64,000 bases of DNA from an uncultured Caulobacterales bacterium (GCA_938009235.1 CALLIK010000007.1:124001-188000); one strand, 5' to 3'; shown: positions 16,052-25,190, numbered from the stretch's first letter. A program made the numbers and translations. The notes: a model not told the origin generated them from the letters alone.

Positions 16052-16696
16052 ATGAAAGATACCCCCATGTCTTATATTGAAACAGCCTCTGTGGATATGT
16101 TCACAACTCTACGCTCCCGTCTTTTACGTGGTCAAACACTTCAAGATGTAAAAGCTATGCAGGCTTCTATCGCACGTTTCGGATTACTCTCTCCAATTGT
16201 TATCTCACGCGCTCAAGGCCGACTTATTGTTGTTGATGGGCGCAAACGCCTTGCGGCTATTAAGAGGTTAAGCTTTATGGGTCGCCTCCCGCGTTCGCTC
16301 GTCAATATTCCCTTTATTGAAGTTGATATAGCGCAGACTAAACAGTCCAAAACGCCAGCTTTAATGTCCAATCGTGAGCTTTACACGACAGTGACAGACA
16401 TGTTCACAGCCCATCAGGACATTGACGCTATCGCGGCTGACTTGTTTTTACCCCGTGAATCAGTTCGCCAAGTCCTAACGCTCGCGCATCTTTCGCCACG
16501 TTTACGTCGCGCCTTCTTTGATAAAGTCATCGATTTCTCACGTGCAAAGGCGTTTGCAACGATGCCAAATCATAAGGCGCAAGAGTTAGTCTTTATGGCA
16601 CTCGGCCCCTTTGCGGATGAAAACGAAATTTTGAACTTTGGCAAAACGCACAATACTCCAACAGCGCCCGCGCAACGCATTCGCATGATAGCGTAG
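16052..16696 (+). CDS. Orphan ParB-domain DNA-binding protein
   Basis: A 214-residue protein with a ParB/Srx-type N-terminal domain: GLLSPIVIS (about residues 48-56), then RLIVVDGRKRLAAIKRL (about 61-77), where the family has a G-x-R-R nucleotide/partner motif. A KorB-like helix-turn-helix follows (DIDAIAADLFLPRESVRQVLTLAHLS in segments, about 130-155). No parA is adjacent and the product is shorter than chromosomal ParB (about 290 aa), so this is probably not the main segregation ParB but an orphan regulator or partition-like factor. It lies directly behind the repeat/DnaA-box region. ATG at 16052; ATG 16067 is possible. Confidence 0.75.
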   Translation: MKDTPMSYIETASVDMFTTLRSRLLRGQTLQDVKAMQASIARFGLLSPIVISRAQGRLIVVDGRKRLAAIKRLSFMGRLPRSLVNIPFIEVDIAQTKQSKTPALMSNRELYTTVTDMFTAHQDIDAIAADLFLPRESVRQVLTLAHLSPRLRRAFFDKVIDFSRAKAFATMPNHKAQELVFMALGPFADENEILNFGKTHNTPTAPAQRIRMIA

Positions 16697-16711
16697 CCAG
16701 CTTAGAGTTTT

Positions 16712-17710
16712 CTAACCTGCTTCTGGCTTTAATGGTCGGGCTAATAGTTCGGTCATTGCGCCACTGGGTGTAATATCCCCGCTTAAAACACGGTCAACAG
16801 CCTGACAAATCGGCATATCTATGCCGTGACGCGCAGCCAAACGCACCAAGGCTGGCGCTGTGGCAACGCCTTCCGTCACGGAATTACGCGACGCGAGTAT
16901 GGCCTCAAGGCTCTCGCCTTTACCTAGTCGCATTCCACAGGACATATTCCGAGACTGCGTCGAGCTGCAGGTCAGGACTAAATCACCCAAACCGCAAAGT
17001 CCTGACAACGTTTCAACCCGCGCGCCCATCGCTGCGCCTAAGCGGTTCATTTCGGCAAAGCCTCGTGCAATCAACGCGGCGTGCGCACTTTGTCCAAGTC
17101 CCATCCCAAGCAACATTCCACAGGCAATCGCGAGCACATTTTTGACTGCGCCGCCGATTTCAGCACCGATCATATCATCCGTTGTGTAGGGGCGGAACGC
17201 CGCGCCACTAAGGAGTGGAGCCAATTTATTCGCCGCCGCTAAATCATCACCCGCCAATGTCACAGCCGTTGGCAAACCTTTGATGACATCCCGCGCAAAA
17301 CTAGGGCCAGATAAGACAAAGCGCGACGCCTGCGGAACCGTTTCCGCTAAAACCTCATTCATGAAATCCAACGTCTTTATCTCGATGCCTTTGGAGCAGA
17401 GAACAATCGGCAAGCCGTCAGGAATGTGAGGCGCAAAGCCGATAAGTTGCGCGCGCGTATATTGGGCAGGAATAACAGATAGGCAGAGATCAGCCGTTGC
17501 AAAATCTGGCATCTCTGACGTCGCCGTAATCCCGTCATGTAAAGGCGAGTCTGGTAAATATTGCGCGTTCTCACCTGTCTCATTGATCGCCTTAGCTTGC
17601 GCAGCATTGCGCATCCAAAGCGTCACAGACTGTCCATTTGCCGCCAAGAGCTGCGCAAGCGCAGTGCCCCAAGAGCCAGCGCCTAAAACAATCGCATTCG
17701 GTTTTGACAT
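16712..17710 (-). CDS. gpsA: Glycerol-3-phosphate dehydrogenase [NAD(P)+]
   Basis: Reduces dihydroxyacetone phosphate to sn-glycerol-3-phosphate for phospholipid synthesis. The Rossmann motif VLGAGSWGTALAQLL is at the N-terminus; SGPSFARDV and the catalytic-Lys region GAVKNVLAIA lie mid-protein, and GLCGLGDLVLTCSSTQSRN is the family C-terminal signature. The product is 332 aa from ATG 17710. Its start codon overlaps the TGA of the upstream DUF1178 gene by one base, indicating cotranscription. Confidence 0.96.
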   Translation of the reverse strand: MSKPNAIVLGAGSWGTALAQLLAANGQSVTLWMRNAAQAKAINETGENAQYLPDSPLHDGITATSEMPDFATADLCLSVIPAQYTRAQLIGFAPHIPDGLPIVLCSKGIEIKTLDFMNEVLAETVPQASRFVLSGPSFARDVIKGLPTAVTLAGDDLAAANKLAPLLSGAAFRPYTTDDMIGAEIGGAVKNVLAIACGMLLGMGLGQSAHAALIARGFAEMNRLGAAMGARVETLSGLCGLGDLVLTCSSTQSRNMSCGMRLGKGESLEAILASRNSVTEGVATAPALVRLAARHGIDMPICQAVDRVLSGDITPSGAMTELLARPLKPEAG

Positions 17711-18147
17711 CAATTCAACTTTGTTTTGGGTGGGTCAGGAACGAAGGCATCAGGAAGAGGGTGAGCCTCTATGCCTTCGTCTTTCAAGGCACTCGAATCC
17801 TCATCTGTGACAGAGCCATAAATGCCACGGGATGGTTTTTCACCGTAATGAATAGCGCGCGCTTCTTCTGCGAAATTCTCGCCGACATTATCGCAATTCT
17901 TGCTGACCTCTTCGCGGATTTTTGCGGCTACCATACTCATTGCCTTTTTTGCAGCTTTCTCAGAGCGAGCCTCAACCTTACGCGCCGTTTTCACAGCAGG
18001 CGCCATGATAGCCTTTTCGACTTTCGGTGTGTTGCACGCAGGGCAAGATAATAGGCCCGAGCCCGCTTGATCGTCATAGTCAGATGAAGACGAGAACCAG
18101 CCTTCGAACGTATGGCCGTGGTCACAGATCAGATCATAGCGGATCAT
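17710..18147 (-). CDS. DUF1178 family protein
   Basis: A 145-residue protein that starts MIRYDLICDHGHTFEGWFSS and has CPAC at about residues 35-38. With the first Cys this forms a small putative zinc-ribbon of the kind seen at the head of DUF1178 proteins. The rest is charged and probably helical. The family is common in alpha- and betaproteobacteria and its function is unknown. It overlaps the upstream nitrilase-family gene by 4 nt (ATGA) and gpsA downstream by 1 nt, so these three form one transcription unit with grxC and comF further upstream. Confidence 0.88.
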   Translation of the reverse strand: MIRYDLICDHGHTFEGWFSSSSDYDDQAGSGLLSCPACNTPKVEKAIMAPAVKTARKVEARSEKAAKKAMSMVAAKIREEVSKNCDNVGENFAEEARAIHYGEKPSRGIYGSVTDEDSSALKDEGIEAHPLPDAFVPDPPKTKLN

Positions 18148-18947
18148 AGGTCATCGCCGCGCCACGCAGGAACACGTGCGCGGGCACGCTCCACTTGGGC
18201 TTTGTCTATATCTGCAATCACATAGCCGGGTTTATCGTGATCGAGGGCCGCGACGATCTCACCCCACGGGCCGACAACCATCGAGTGGCCCCATGTCTTG
18301 CGCCCATCGGCATGATGACCGCCTTGCGCAGGGGCAATGATATAAGCGCCCGTTTCAATCGCGCGCGCCCGTAGCAGGGTTTCCCAATGGGCTTTACCTG
18401 TCGCCACAGTAAAAGCTGCAGGGGCAGTGATCGCGTCAACAGTCTCGCGGGCATAATGCCCATAGAGCGCAGGAAAGCGTAGATCATAACAAATGGATAG
18501 GCCGAGCTTTACCGTATCGACCTGCGACGTCACAGGCTGCGCGCCTGCCTCATATGTATCAGCTTCACGGTAATTTTCTGTCTTGGAAATCGACGCTTCA
18601 AACAAATGTATTTTATCATACTGCGCCGTAAGCGTTCCATCAGGTGCAAAGAGAAAAGAGCGGTTCGCAATTTTCCCGTCAGCGCGCAAAATCGCAAGAG
18701 ACCCAATTAACAAATGCACCGATAGCTCTGCTGCCAGAGCCGCAAAGGCGGCTACGCCTGCATCAGTCTCTAAGGGACGGACGTCACGGCGTAGTGCCTC
18801 GGGATCTTTCTCGAGAAGATGCGTCATTTCAGGCGTGCAAATTAACTGCGCACCATCTGAGGTGGCGGCACGGATAAGCGCGGTGGCCGCCACAATGTTA
18901 TCTGTGACGTCGACACCTGAACGCATCTGTATCGCAGCAACCTTCAA
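18144..18947 (-). CDS. Carbon-nitrogen hydrolase (Nit2/omega-amidase-like)
   Basis: A 267-residue nitrilase-superfamily amidase. The Glu-Lys-Cys triad is visible: Glu in CTPEMTHLL (about residue 40), Lys in YDKIHLFE (about 112) and the nucleophile Cys in SICYDLRFPALY (about 152). The sequence around it matches the Nit1/Nit2 branch, which repairs deaminated glutathione or hydrolyses omega-amides such as 2-oxoglutaramate. The location between grxC (glutaredoxin) and DUF1178 would suit a glutathione-repair role, but that is inference. Cytoplasmic. Overlaps the downstream gene by 4 nt. Confidence 0.9.
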   Translation of the reverse strand: MKVAAIQMRSGVDVTDNIVAATALIRAATSDGAQLICTPEMTHLLEKDPEALRRDVRPLETDAGVAAFAALAAELSVHLLIGSLAILRADGKIANRSFLFAPDGTLTAQYDKIHLFEASISKTENYREADTYEAGAQPVTSQVDTVKLGLSICYDLRFPALYGHYARETVDAITAPAAFTVATGKAHWETLLRARAIETGAYIIAPAQGGHHADGRKTWGHSMVVGPWGEIVAALDHDKPGYVIADIDKAQVERARARVPAWRGDDL

Positions 18948-18950
18948 AAT

Positions 18951-19205
18951 TTAGAGACCCAACATCGCGTCGAGTTTGCCTGATTTTTCAAGATCAAAGA
19001 GATCATCACATCCGCCAATATGCTTGCCATCAATAAAGGTTTGCGGGAACGTGTTGCGTCCAGAGCGTTCGTTCATTTCTTTACGCTTATCGCGGTCCAT
19101 CGCAGCAGGAATGTCGATGACTTTCACGCCCTTCTTTTTAAGAAGCGCTTTTGCACGCACGCAGTAGGGACACATCGCTTTGGTGTACATTTCAATTTTT
19201 GGCAT
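18951..19205 (-). CDS. grxC: Glutaredoxin 3
   Basis: An 84-residue glutathione-dependent thiol-disulfide oxidoreductase. The dithiol active site CPYC is at residues 12-15 in MPKIEMYTKAMCPYCVRAK; the glutathione-binding TFPQTFIDGKHIGGCDD (TVP-like and GGCDD motifs) is complete. The length is normal for class I glutaredoxin. It sits 3 nt before the nitrilase-family gene and probably shares its transcript. Confidence 0.95.
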   Translation of the reverse strand: MPKIEMYTKAMCPYCVRAKALLKKKGVKVIDIPAAMDRDKRKEMNERSGRNTFPQTFIDGKHIGGCDDLFDLEKSGKLDAMLGL

Positions 19206-19229
19206 TTTTAATCTCTCGTGTTGAATACC

Positions 19230-20009
19230 CTATGTAGGCAATGCGGCGGCTTTTGCTACTCGCGCAAGACATAATCCGTCGACACGCGCCGCGCCAGCCT
19301 GTTTCAAGGCCCGCGCACAGGACTCTAGCGTTGCGCCCGTCGTCAACACATCATCAATCAAAATGACATTTCGGCCTTTGATTTTGTCTGGGTGACGCAC
19401 AGCAAAGGCCCCTCTTACGTTCTCAGTTCGCGCCCTCGCATTGAATGCGCCTTGGCTTTCTGTGCGGCGCGTTCGGAACAAATAGTCAGGCGCAAACACA
19501 GCGGGTGTAATTTTGGAAAGAGCCCGCGCCAACAGCGTCGCTTGGTTATATCTACGGCGAATTAAACGGCTGGGGTGAAGCGGCACGGGGATAAGCATAT
19601 CCGCATCGGGCAATAGCTCTCGCCCTGCCCTGCGCATCTGCGCGGCGAAACTCGCGAGACCTTCTGTTCGTCCGCCATGTTTGAACGACAGGATCAGCGC
19701 CCGTGAGCCATCATCATAGGCCATCGCCGCTCGCGCTCGGTCATAGGCAGGACGTTTCACCGTACAGCGTCCACAGAGCGAGCCGCCCTGAACCGCAAAT
19801 TCAAACGGAAAGCCACAACCTTCGCACCACGGCGCATCGAGAAATGTTACATCTGCCCACATGCGCCGCGCAATAGGGTCTGCGTCCAAACCAAGCAGGG
19901 CTTGTGGCGGCAGGATCGTATCAATCACCGCGCCGCCCATATGCTTGGCCTTTTGACGGGTCTGCAGCGCGGTTATTTCTATGAGGCTGTCATCTTGCGC
20001 TTTTGGCAT
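19230..20009 (-). CDS. ComF family phosphoribosyltransferase-like protein
   Basis: A 259-residue ComF protein: an N-terminal four-Cys zinc cluster (CEGCGFPF...LCGRC, about residues 59-79) followed by a type I phosphoribosyltransferase fold with the PRPP loop NVILIDDVLTTGATLESCARAL (about 212-233, given by its landmark VLTTGAT). ComF is needed for DNA uptake in naturally competent bacteria, but the proteins also occur where competence is unknown. The N-terminal 25 residues are poorly conserved and the true start may be downstream (ATG at 19940). Divergent from the methyltransferase gene with a 23-bp gap, an arrangement also seen in relatives. Confidence 0.87.
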   Translation of the reverse strand: MPKAQDDSLIEITALQTRQKAKHMGGAVIDTILPPQALLGLDADPIARRMWADVTFLDAPWCEGCGFPFEFAVQGGSLCGRCTVKRPAYDRARAAMAYDDGSRALILSFKHGGRTEGLASFAAQMRRAGRELLPDADMLIPVPLHPSRLIRRRYNQATLLARALSKITPAVFAPDYLFRTRRTESQGAFNARARTENVRGAFAVRHPDKIKGRNVILIDDVLTTGATLESCARALKQAGAARVDGLCLARVAKAAALPT

Positions 20010-20032
20010 GAGAGTGAGAGTAGCGGAGCCAT

Positions 20033-20878
20033 ATGACGATGTCGCCCCAGAAAATATTTGATGCTGCCGCTTTGAACAAAGCCCGCACGCGAAGCCTGCG
20101 TCGTCAGGCTACGCGTGGTATATCGTTTTTATATAAACGCGCCGCCGAAGATGCGGCCTCGCGTTTGGAAGATATCAATCGGCAATTCACCCGCGCCGTG
20201 ATGGTGGGCGGATTAGACGGACGCGAATTAATGACAGCATCATTACCCGATGACCGCATCCCGCAGGGTTTTGAACATGCCGTCAGCCCTGATCAGCTAG
20301 AAGGCTCATATGATTTCATTGTGTCCATACTAGAGCTGCAAAGCGATGACGCCATTCCAGAGACGTTGATGCGCTATCGCCAACACTTGAAACCAGACGG
20401 GTTATTATTGGTCGCGTTTTTGGGCGGCGATACGCTGACAGAATTGCGCCAGAGCCTATACGCAACGGATCAACATATCTTCGGCGGAGCGACGGCGCGC
20501 GTGTTTCCTATGGTCGATTACAGTCAAGCCGCGATGCTGTTGGGGCGCACAGGTTTAGCTTTGCCTGTCGTCGATACGGACCGCATCAATGTGGCCTATC
20601 GCCAGCTGTCTAGCCTCATCACGGATTTACGGGATTTGGGCCTGACGAATAGTTTAGCAGCCCGCGACACACGGCCACTGCTACGAGCTTGGTACGGCGC
20701 GTTGCATGCCAATTACGCGCAGCATTTTGCTCGCGAAGACGGCAAGGTCAAAGCCACGCTCGAAATCCTCTGGATGACGGGGTGGGCGCCGCATGCGAGC
20801 CAGCAGAAACCGCTCAAACCCGGCAGTGCGAAAATGCGGTTGTCCGATGCGCTGCAGACGAAAGAGACGAAACTCTAG
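20033..20878 (+). CDS. NDUFAF5-like SAM-dependent methyltransferase-family protein
   Basis: A 281-residue class I methyltransferase-fold protein resembling the bacterial relatives of mitochondrial NDUFAF5. It begins IFDAAALNKARTRSLRRQA, close to the NDUFAF5/BioC-like start, and contains LKPDGLLLVAFLGGDTLTELR, a block typical of this group. The usual glycine-rich SAM motif I is replaced by the degenerate AVMVGGLDGRELM. NDUFAF5 hydroxylates an Arg of complex I subunit NDUFS7 (NuoB) in mitochondria; a role in complex I assembly here is inferred by homology. Divergent from comF. Confidence 0.82.
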   Translation: MTMSPQKIFDAAALNKARTRSLRRQATRGISFLYKRAAEDAASRLEDINRQFTRAVMVGGLDGRELMTASLPDDRIPQGFEHAVSPDQLEGSYDFIVSILELQSDDAIPETLMRYRQHLKPDGLLLVAFLGGDTLTELRQSLYATDQHIFGGATARVFPMVDYSQAAMLLGRTGLALPVVDTDRINVAYRQLSSLITDLRDLGLTNSLAARDTRPLLRAWYGALHANYAQHFAREDGKVKATLEILWMTGWAPHASQQKPLKPGSAKMRLSDALQTKETKL

Positions 20879-20881
20879 GTC

Positions 20882-22018
20882 TTAGGACTTTGAAGGCGTC
20901 ACGCCTGCTTCTCTTAACGCCGCCAATTTAGCCTCATCATAGCCCAAAGCTTCAAAGACCTCGTCCGCCGCGTCATTCGCGCCCGGAACCTGGAAGTCTG
21001 GATCAAGTTCACTGCCTGAGAAGACAGGCGCGGACCGTGGATGCACAAATGCGCCTTGTTTTCGCAATCCCCCTCGTGCCGCATTTTGTGGATGATCGGG
21101 CGCTTCGTCATAGGTCAAAACGGGCGTGACGCAGGCATCAGTTCCGTCAAAAATAACGGCCCAGTCATCTCGCGACTTTGAGGCGAAAACACCCTCGAGC
21201 AACGCATGTTGATCCGCAAATTTCGACGCATCATTCTGCCTGCCATAGGCTTCAGGTTCGACCTCCAACAGACGCAGCATCTCTGCAAAAAACTTTGGTT
21301 CCAACGGACCAACCGCCATGAACTTTTCATCTTGTGTCGCGTAACAGCGATAATAAGGCCGTGCCCCGTCCAAGAGATTGACGCCCCGTTCGGGTGTCCA
21401 CTGACCCAAACCTGAGAGCATATGCAGAATGCTCATCATCGAGTTGGTGCCGTCAATAATCGCCGCATCGACAACGTCGCCTTCGCCCGTCCGTCCCGCG
21501 CGGATCAACGCCGCTAGAATACCATTCACCAGAAACAGTGACCCGCCCCCATAATCCCCAACCAAATTAAGCGGCGGAGACGGCGGCACACCTTTGCGGC
21601 CCATCGCGCCAAGTGCGCCTGTGATCGAAATATAATTAATGTCATGCCCAGCAACTTTCGCCCATGGCCCCGTCTGTCCCCACCCTGTCATGCGGCCATA
21701 AATCAGTTTTGGATTCACTGTATGGCAAGCCTCTGGCCCAAGACCCAAACGCTCAGTTACGCCGGGGCGAAGACCTTCAATTAAAACATCGGCCGTCTTG
21801 ATGAGGTCCAGCACGATCTGCGCAGCGTCTGGTTTTCGCAGGTCTAACGTCAGCGGTTTTTTCCCGCGATTAGATAGATTCGGAATGCTGCCCATCGGTC
21901 CAGGACGGTTCACAAGAATGACCTCCGCGCCCATATCTGCGAGCAATTGCCCCGCATAAGGACCGGGGCCGATACCTGCGAGTTCAACTACGCGTATACC
22001 CTCAAGAGGTTTCGTCAT
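20882..22018 (-). CDS. CaiB/BaiF CoA-transferase family protein (alpha-methylacyl-CoA racemase-like)
   Basis: A 378-residue class III CoA-transferase-fold enzyme. The opening LEGIRVVELAGIGPGPYAGQLLADMGAEVI, identified by its segments VVELAGIGPGPYAG and LLADMGAEVI, and GYDINYI-like segment GHDINYISITGALG match alpha-methylacyl-CoA racemases (Amacr/Mcr), including the expected His-Asp in AGHDINY (about residues 125-131) and YGGGSLFL. Such enzymes racemise 2-methylacyl-CoAs in branched-chain fatty acid degradation. Its start overlaps the stop of the DUF4031 gene by 4 nt. Confidence 0.88.
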   Translation of the reverse strand: MTKPLEGIRVVELAGIGPGPYAGQLLADMGAEVILVNRPGPMGSIPNLSNRGKKPLTLDLRKPDAAQIVLDLIKTADVLIEGLRPGVTERLGLGPEACHTVNPKLIYGRMTGWGQTGPWAKVAGHDINYISITGALGAMGRKGVPPSPPLNLVGDYGGGSLFLVNGILAALIRAGRTGEGDVVDAAIIDGTNSMMSILHMLSGLGQWTPERGVNLLDGARPYYRCYATQDEKFMAVGPLEPKFFAEMLRLLEVEPEAYGRQNDASKFADQHALLEGVFASKSRDDWAVIFDGTDACVTPVLTYDEAPDHPQNAARGGLRKQGAFVHPRSAPVFSGSELDPDFQVPGANDAADEVFEALGYDEAKLAALREAGVTPSKS

Positions 22019-22386
22019 GATTGGGACTCCGTTGACTGGGTGCAGCTGATATGTGCGTATTTTTGCGTGCGCGATATTGTGCGCGTGAACTTAGGCGTCA
22101 TCGCCTGATTATCCGTTAGCTCGGACCATTCCAGCCCTAGCCGCGCCGCATAATGCAGAGCCGCGCGCGAGCAAACTTCAACCGCGCCTAACGACACCGC
22201 ATGACCGCGTTTATCTTTGGGAATATCGTAATGCGGATGGCTCGCCTTGGGCGGGGTTTGGAACCACCGCCGCTCCATGCCAATACGCTCCGCCATAGAA
22301 TGAAGCTCGTCCAAACTATCGGCGGTCATGTGGCACATGACATAACCGCGAAAGGGCAATTTAGCCGCATCAACATAAACACTCAT
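22015..22386 (-). CDS. DUF4031 family protein
   Basis: A 123-residue protein of unknown function. It begins MSVYVDAAKLPFRGYVMCHM and continues with LDELHSMAERIGMERRWFQ and HPHYDIP, blocks diagnostic of DUF4031. The conserved Asp, His and Arg residues suggest an enzyme-like site, but nothing is established. The 3' end overlaps the CoA-transferase gene start by 4 nt, so the two are cotranscribed; a metabolic link to branched acyl-CoA is possible. ATG start at 22386. Confidence 0.82.
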   Translation of the reverse strand: MSVYVDAAKLPFRGYVMCHMTADSLDELHSMAERIGMERRWFQTPPKASHPHYDIPKDKRGHAVSLGAVEVCSRAALHYAARLGLEWSELTDNQAMTPKFTRTISRTQKYAHISCTQSTESQS

Positions 22387-22562
22387 AGCGCAAACCTAAG
22401 TGCAGCCGCGCAACGCAGCAAGCCACATAAGCTATGAGGCAACGATCAAAAACGAATACGTGGAGATGAAAGTGGGCCTTAGCTAGGCTCTTTAGTTCAA
22501 CACCATCAGAGGCCTACGCAATCGCTGATCATTATTAACTTACAAGGCCAGACATATGTCTA

Positions 22563-24977
22563 TTAAGAGGCGGCGTGCATCGCGCTGTCAGTTTCAATGA
22601 TGTTCCATTTCTGCAGGATGTGAATGACAGATTTTATGGCCACTGGTTTTGAAATATATCCGTCCATTCCTGCGCTTAAGGCACGTTGCTTATCATCTTC
22701 CATAGCGTGCGCTGTTATGGCGATAATCGGCGTTGGAGGAAGGCCGTAGAGCTTCTCTCTGTCTCGTATTTTTTTAGTGGCTTGGTATCCGTTCAAAACG
22801 GGCATAGATATATCCATAAGAATGATTCTCGGCTTCAACGTTTCGAACGCTTCGAGTGCTAATTGACCATCATTTGCAAATTTATAACTCACGCCCAGGT
22901 CTTTCAAGACATACTCAGTGTAAAGGCGGTTAACTTCGTTATCTTCTGCAACCAAAACGTCAATTTTGGAGGCTGATGGAAAAAGTACATCGATAGTTTT
23001 TAAGGGTTTCAAAGTGGGTGTTTTATTTTCGGCAACATGCGGGGTGTTTTGTGATTTATCGGCAAGACGTTTCATGGTTTCGAAGAGGGTTTTGCTGTTA
23101 AACGGTTTGGTTAGATAAGCGTCTAAACCTTTCCCCAAAAGGGGCTGTGCCAGTGAACTTTCTAGTACTGAAGTCAACATAATGATCGGAATATCCTGAA
23201 AACCACCATGGGCATTGATCTTATCTATAAAGACCTGACCCGTTTCTTCGAGCATCTGATAATCAAGAATGATATAGTCAATTTTCAAGTTTTTCTTTAC
23301 CGCCATTTCTAGCGCAAGCATGCCTTTTTTGACAGAGTGAACCGCCGCAGATTTGCATGTCCAATGAGAGAGCTGTTCTTTCAAAATATCGCAACCAAGA
23401 GGATTATCATCAATAATAAGAACCTTTGATCCAGCGAATGTATTCTCCATCGGAGTTGACACCATCTCTCCCGCTGCGACCTTAAGCGGAAGACGTATTT
23501 CAAAGCATGAACCCTTCCCGAGTTCACTTTTCAATGAGACATCACCGCCCATGAGCCGTATCAATTTCTGGGCGATGCTTAAACCTAAACCTGTGCCTTC
23601 ATATTCCCGCGTCGTGCTGCCATCGGCTTGTTGGAATTTATTAAAAACATCATCAACATTAGAGGCCGCGATTCCTATGCCTGTATCCTTGATGGACATA
23701 ACCAAGTTAACCACATCGCCAGAACGCGTCCCTTTTACGTCGATGAGTACATGGCCTTTATGTGTAAATTTTACAGCATTGCCAAATATGTTTGTAACGA
23801 TTTGCCGAATACGCCCTATGTCCCCAACATAAGTCTCTTGTAGTCCGGGTTGCATATTGAACAGAAGTTCAACGCCCTTCTCAGCGGAGGCCATTGAGAG
23901 CAGTGCCATGACACTTTGGATGCTATCTCGGAGGTTAAATTTTGCATTTTTAAGTTCGACTTTACCCGCTTCAATCTTAGAGAAATCCAAAATATCATTG
24001 ATGATAACTAAAAGGGCTTCACTTGATCGCTGTATCACTTTTACAAAATTATGATCTTTCCCACTCAAATCAGATTGCTCTAACAGTTGCGCCATGCCCA
24101 TAATTCCGTTCATTGGCGTTCTAATCTCATGGCTCATATTAGCCAGAAATTCGGATTTACTTCTCTCAGCAGATTCGGCTTTTAACTGTGCTTTTTTAAT
24201 GTCCGTAACGTCCGTAATAGTGATGATGTTACCGACGCGCTTTCTGTAATTTTGATGGCGTAAGATGTGCCTACCATCTTCAAGACTAAACTCCTGCTCA
24301 TATGACAAGTCATTGCAAAACCGGGTTTTGTAAAACGCCTCAAACCAAACATCGAAATTAACGTCACCAATATCGATTTGTTTTGTTTTAATAAAATTAA
24401 ACGTTAACTCTTTGACGTGCATTCCGACCTTTGTTTCGAAACCAAAGCTTCGACAATACTCTTGGTAAGCAGGATTAAAGAGCGTTATTAACCCGTCATC
24501 ATCAATCACCAACAATCCATATTCTAAAACCTCAATTAGGTTTTCTTGTGCGCGTTTTGCATGTTGAAGGCTTTTTTGATTTGCCTTTAAATCTGTAATT
24601 TCGACGCCGATGCCTGTGATAGCCCTATCGCCAATCGGGTGATGTGTTAACTTCATCCACCGACCATTATTGGCCCTCATTTCGTTGGCTTTAGGGCTAT
24701 TAAACGTATATTTGACGTAATCAGCCATGGATTTCAATTCATCCTCAGGCGAGTCAGGAAACACCGCTTTTGCAGCTTGGTACGCCGCTTTTTCTAGACC
24801 GACGCCTTTTGATAATTCTTTATGCAATTCCGGCCATAAATTTCGTGACGTATTATTCGCATAGATGACGTTAAAATTATTATCATATAGTGTCAGCGGC
24901 GAAGGTGAACTATCTATAGCTTCGCCCAGAAGCCTGAGGTGTTCTATGCTTAAGTTTTTACTGAGATGTGCATCCAT
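22563..24977 (-). CDS. Hybrid sensor histidine kinase, PAS-PAS-HisKA-HATPase-REC-REC
   Basis: An 804-residue soluble hybrid kinase. Two PAS-like regions (about residues 10-125 and 140-250) precede a HisKA domain with NMSHEIRTPMNGIMGMAQLL (phospho-acceptor His about 290) and a HATPase domain ([19 protein letters not shown]). The first receiver has the acidic pocket VLIIDDN and phosphorylatable Asp in ILDYQM; the second has VLVAEDNEVN, Asp in ILMDISMP and Lys in YISKP. No membrane segment is seen, so the signal is cytoplasmic. A TTG at 24998 could add 7 residues. A second kinase gene lies 213 bp upstream on the same strand and a long adhesin gene beyond it. Confidence 0.92.
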   Translation of the reverse strand: MDAHLSKNLSIEHLRLLGEAIDSSPSPLTLYDNNFNVIYANNTSRNLWPELHKELSKGVGLEKAAYQAAKAVFPDSPEDELKSMADYVKYTFNSPKANEMRANNGRWMKLTHHPIGDRAITGIGVEITDLKANQKSLQHAKRAQENLIEVLEYGLLVIDDDGLITLFNPAYQEYCRSFGFETKVGMHVKELTFNFIKTKQIDIGDVNFDVWFEAFYKTRFCNDLSYEQEFSLEDGRHILRHQNYRKRVGNIITITDVTDIKKAQLKAESAERSKSEFLANMSHEIRTPMNGIMGMAQLLEQSDLSGKDHNFVKVIQRSSEALLVIINDILDFSKIEAGKVELKNAKFNLRDSIQSVMALLSMASAEKGVELLFNMQPGLQETYVGDIGRIRQIVTNIFGNAVKFTHKGHVLIDVKGTRSGDVVNLVMSIKDTGIGIAASNVDDVFNKFQQADGSTTREYEGTGLGLSIAQKLIRLMGGDVSLKSELGKGSCFEIRLPLKVAAGEMVSTPMENTFAGSKVLIIDDNPLGCDILKEQLSHWTCKSAAVHSVKKGMLALEMAVKKNLKIDYIILDYQMLEETGQVFIDKINAHGGFQDIPIIMLTSVLESSLAQPLLGKGLDAYLTKPFNSKTLFETMKRLADKSQNTPHVAENKTPTLKPLKTIDVLFPSASKIDVLVAEDNEVNRLYTEYVLKDLGVSYKFANDGQLALEAFETLKPRIILMDISMPVLNGYQATKKIRDREKLYGLPPTPIIAITAHAMEDDKQRALSAGMDGYISKPVAIKSVIHILQKWNIIETDSAMHAAS

Positions 24978-25190
24978 AGATGATTCAATATCAATCAAAC
25001 CTATAAATTCTATTACTGATTGAATTTTATTCAGCGCGACCCTTAAGACACTTAGACACTAGGTTTGACAAAGGCTGACGCTGTTAATTCATGAAAACTC
25101 TTCAAGCCTAGCAACACCACGCACCCTAGACGCCTGAGGCTACCAGAGAACTATAGATTTAAAATAGCACTGGTAAGATGGTGATTAATT

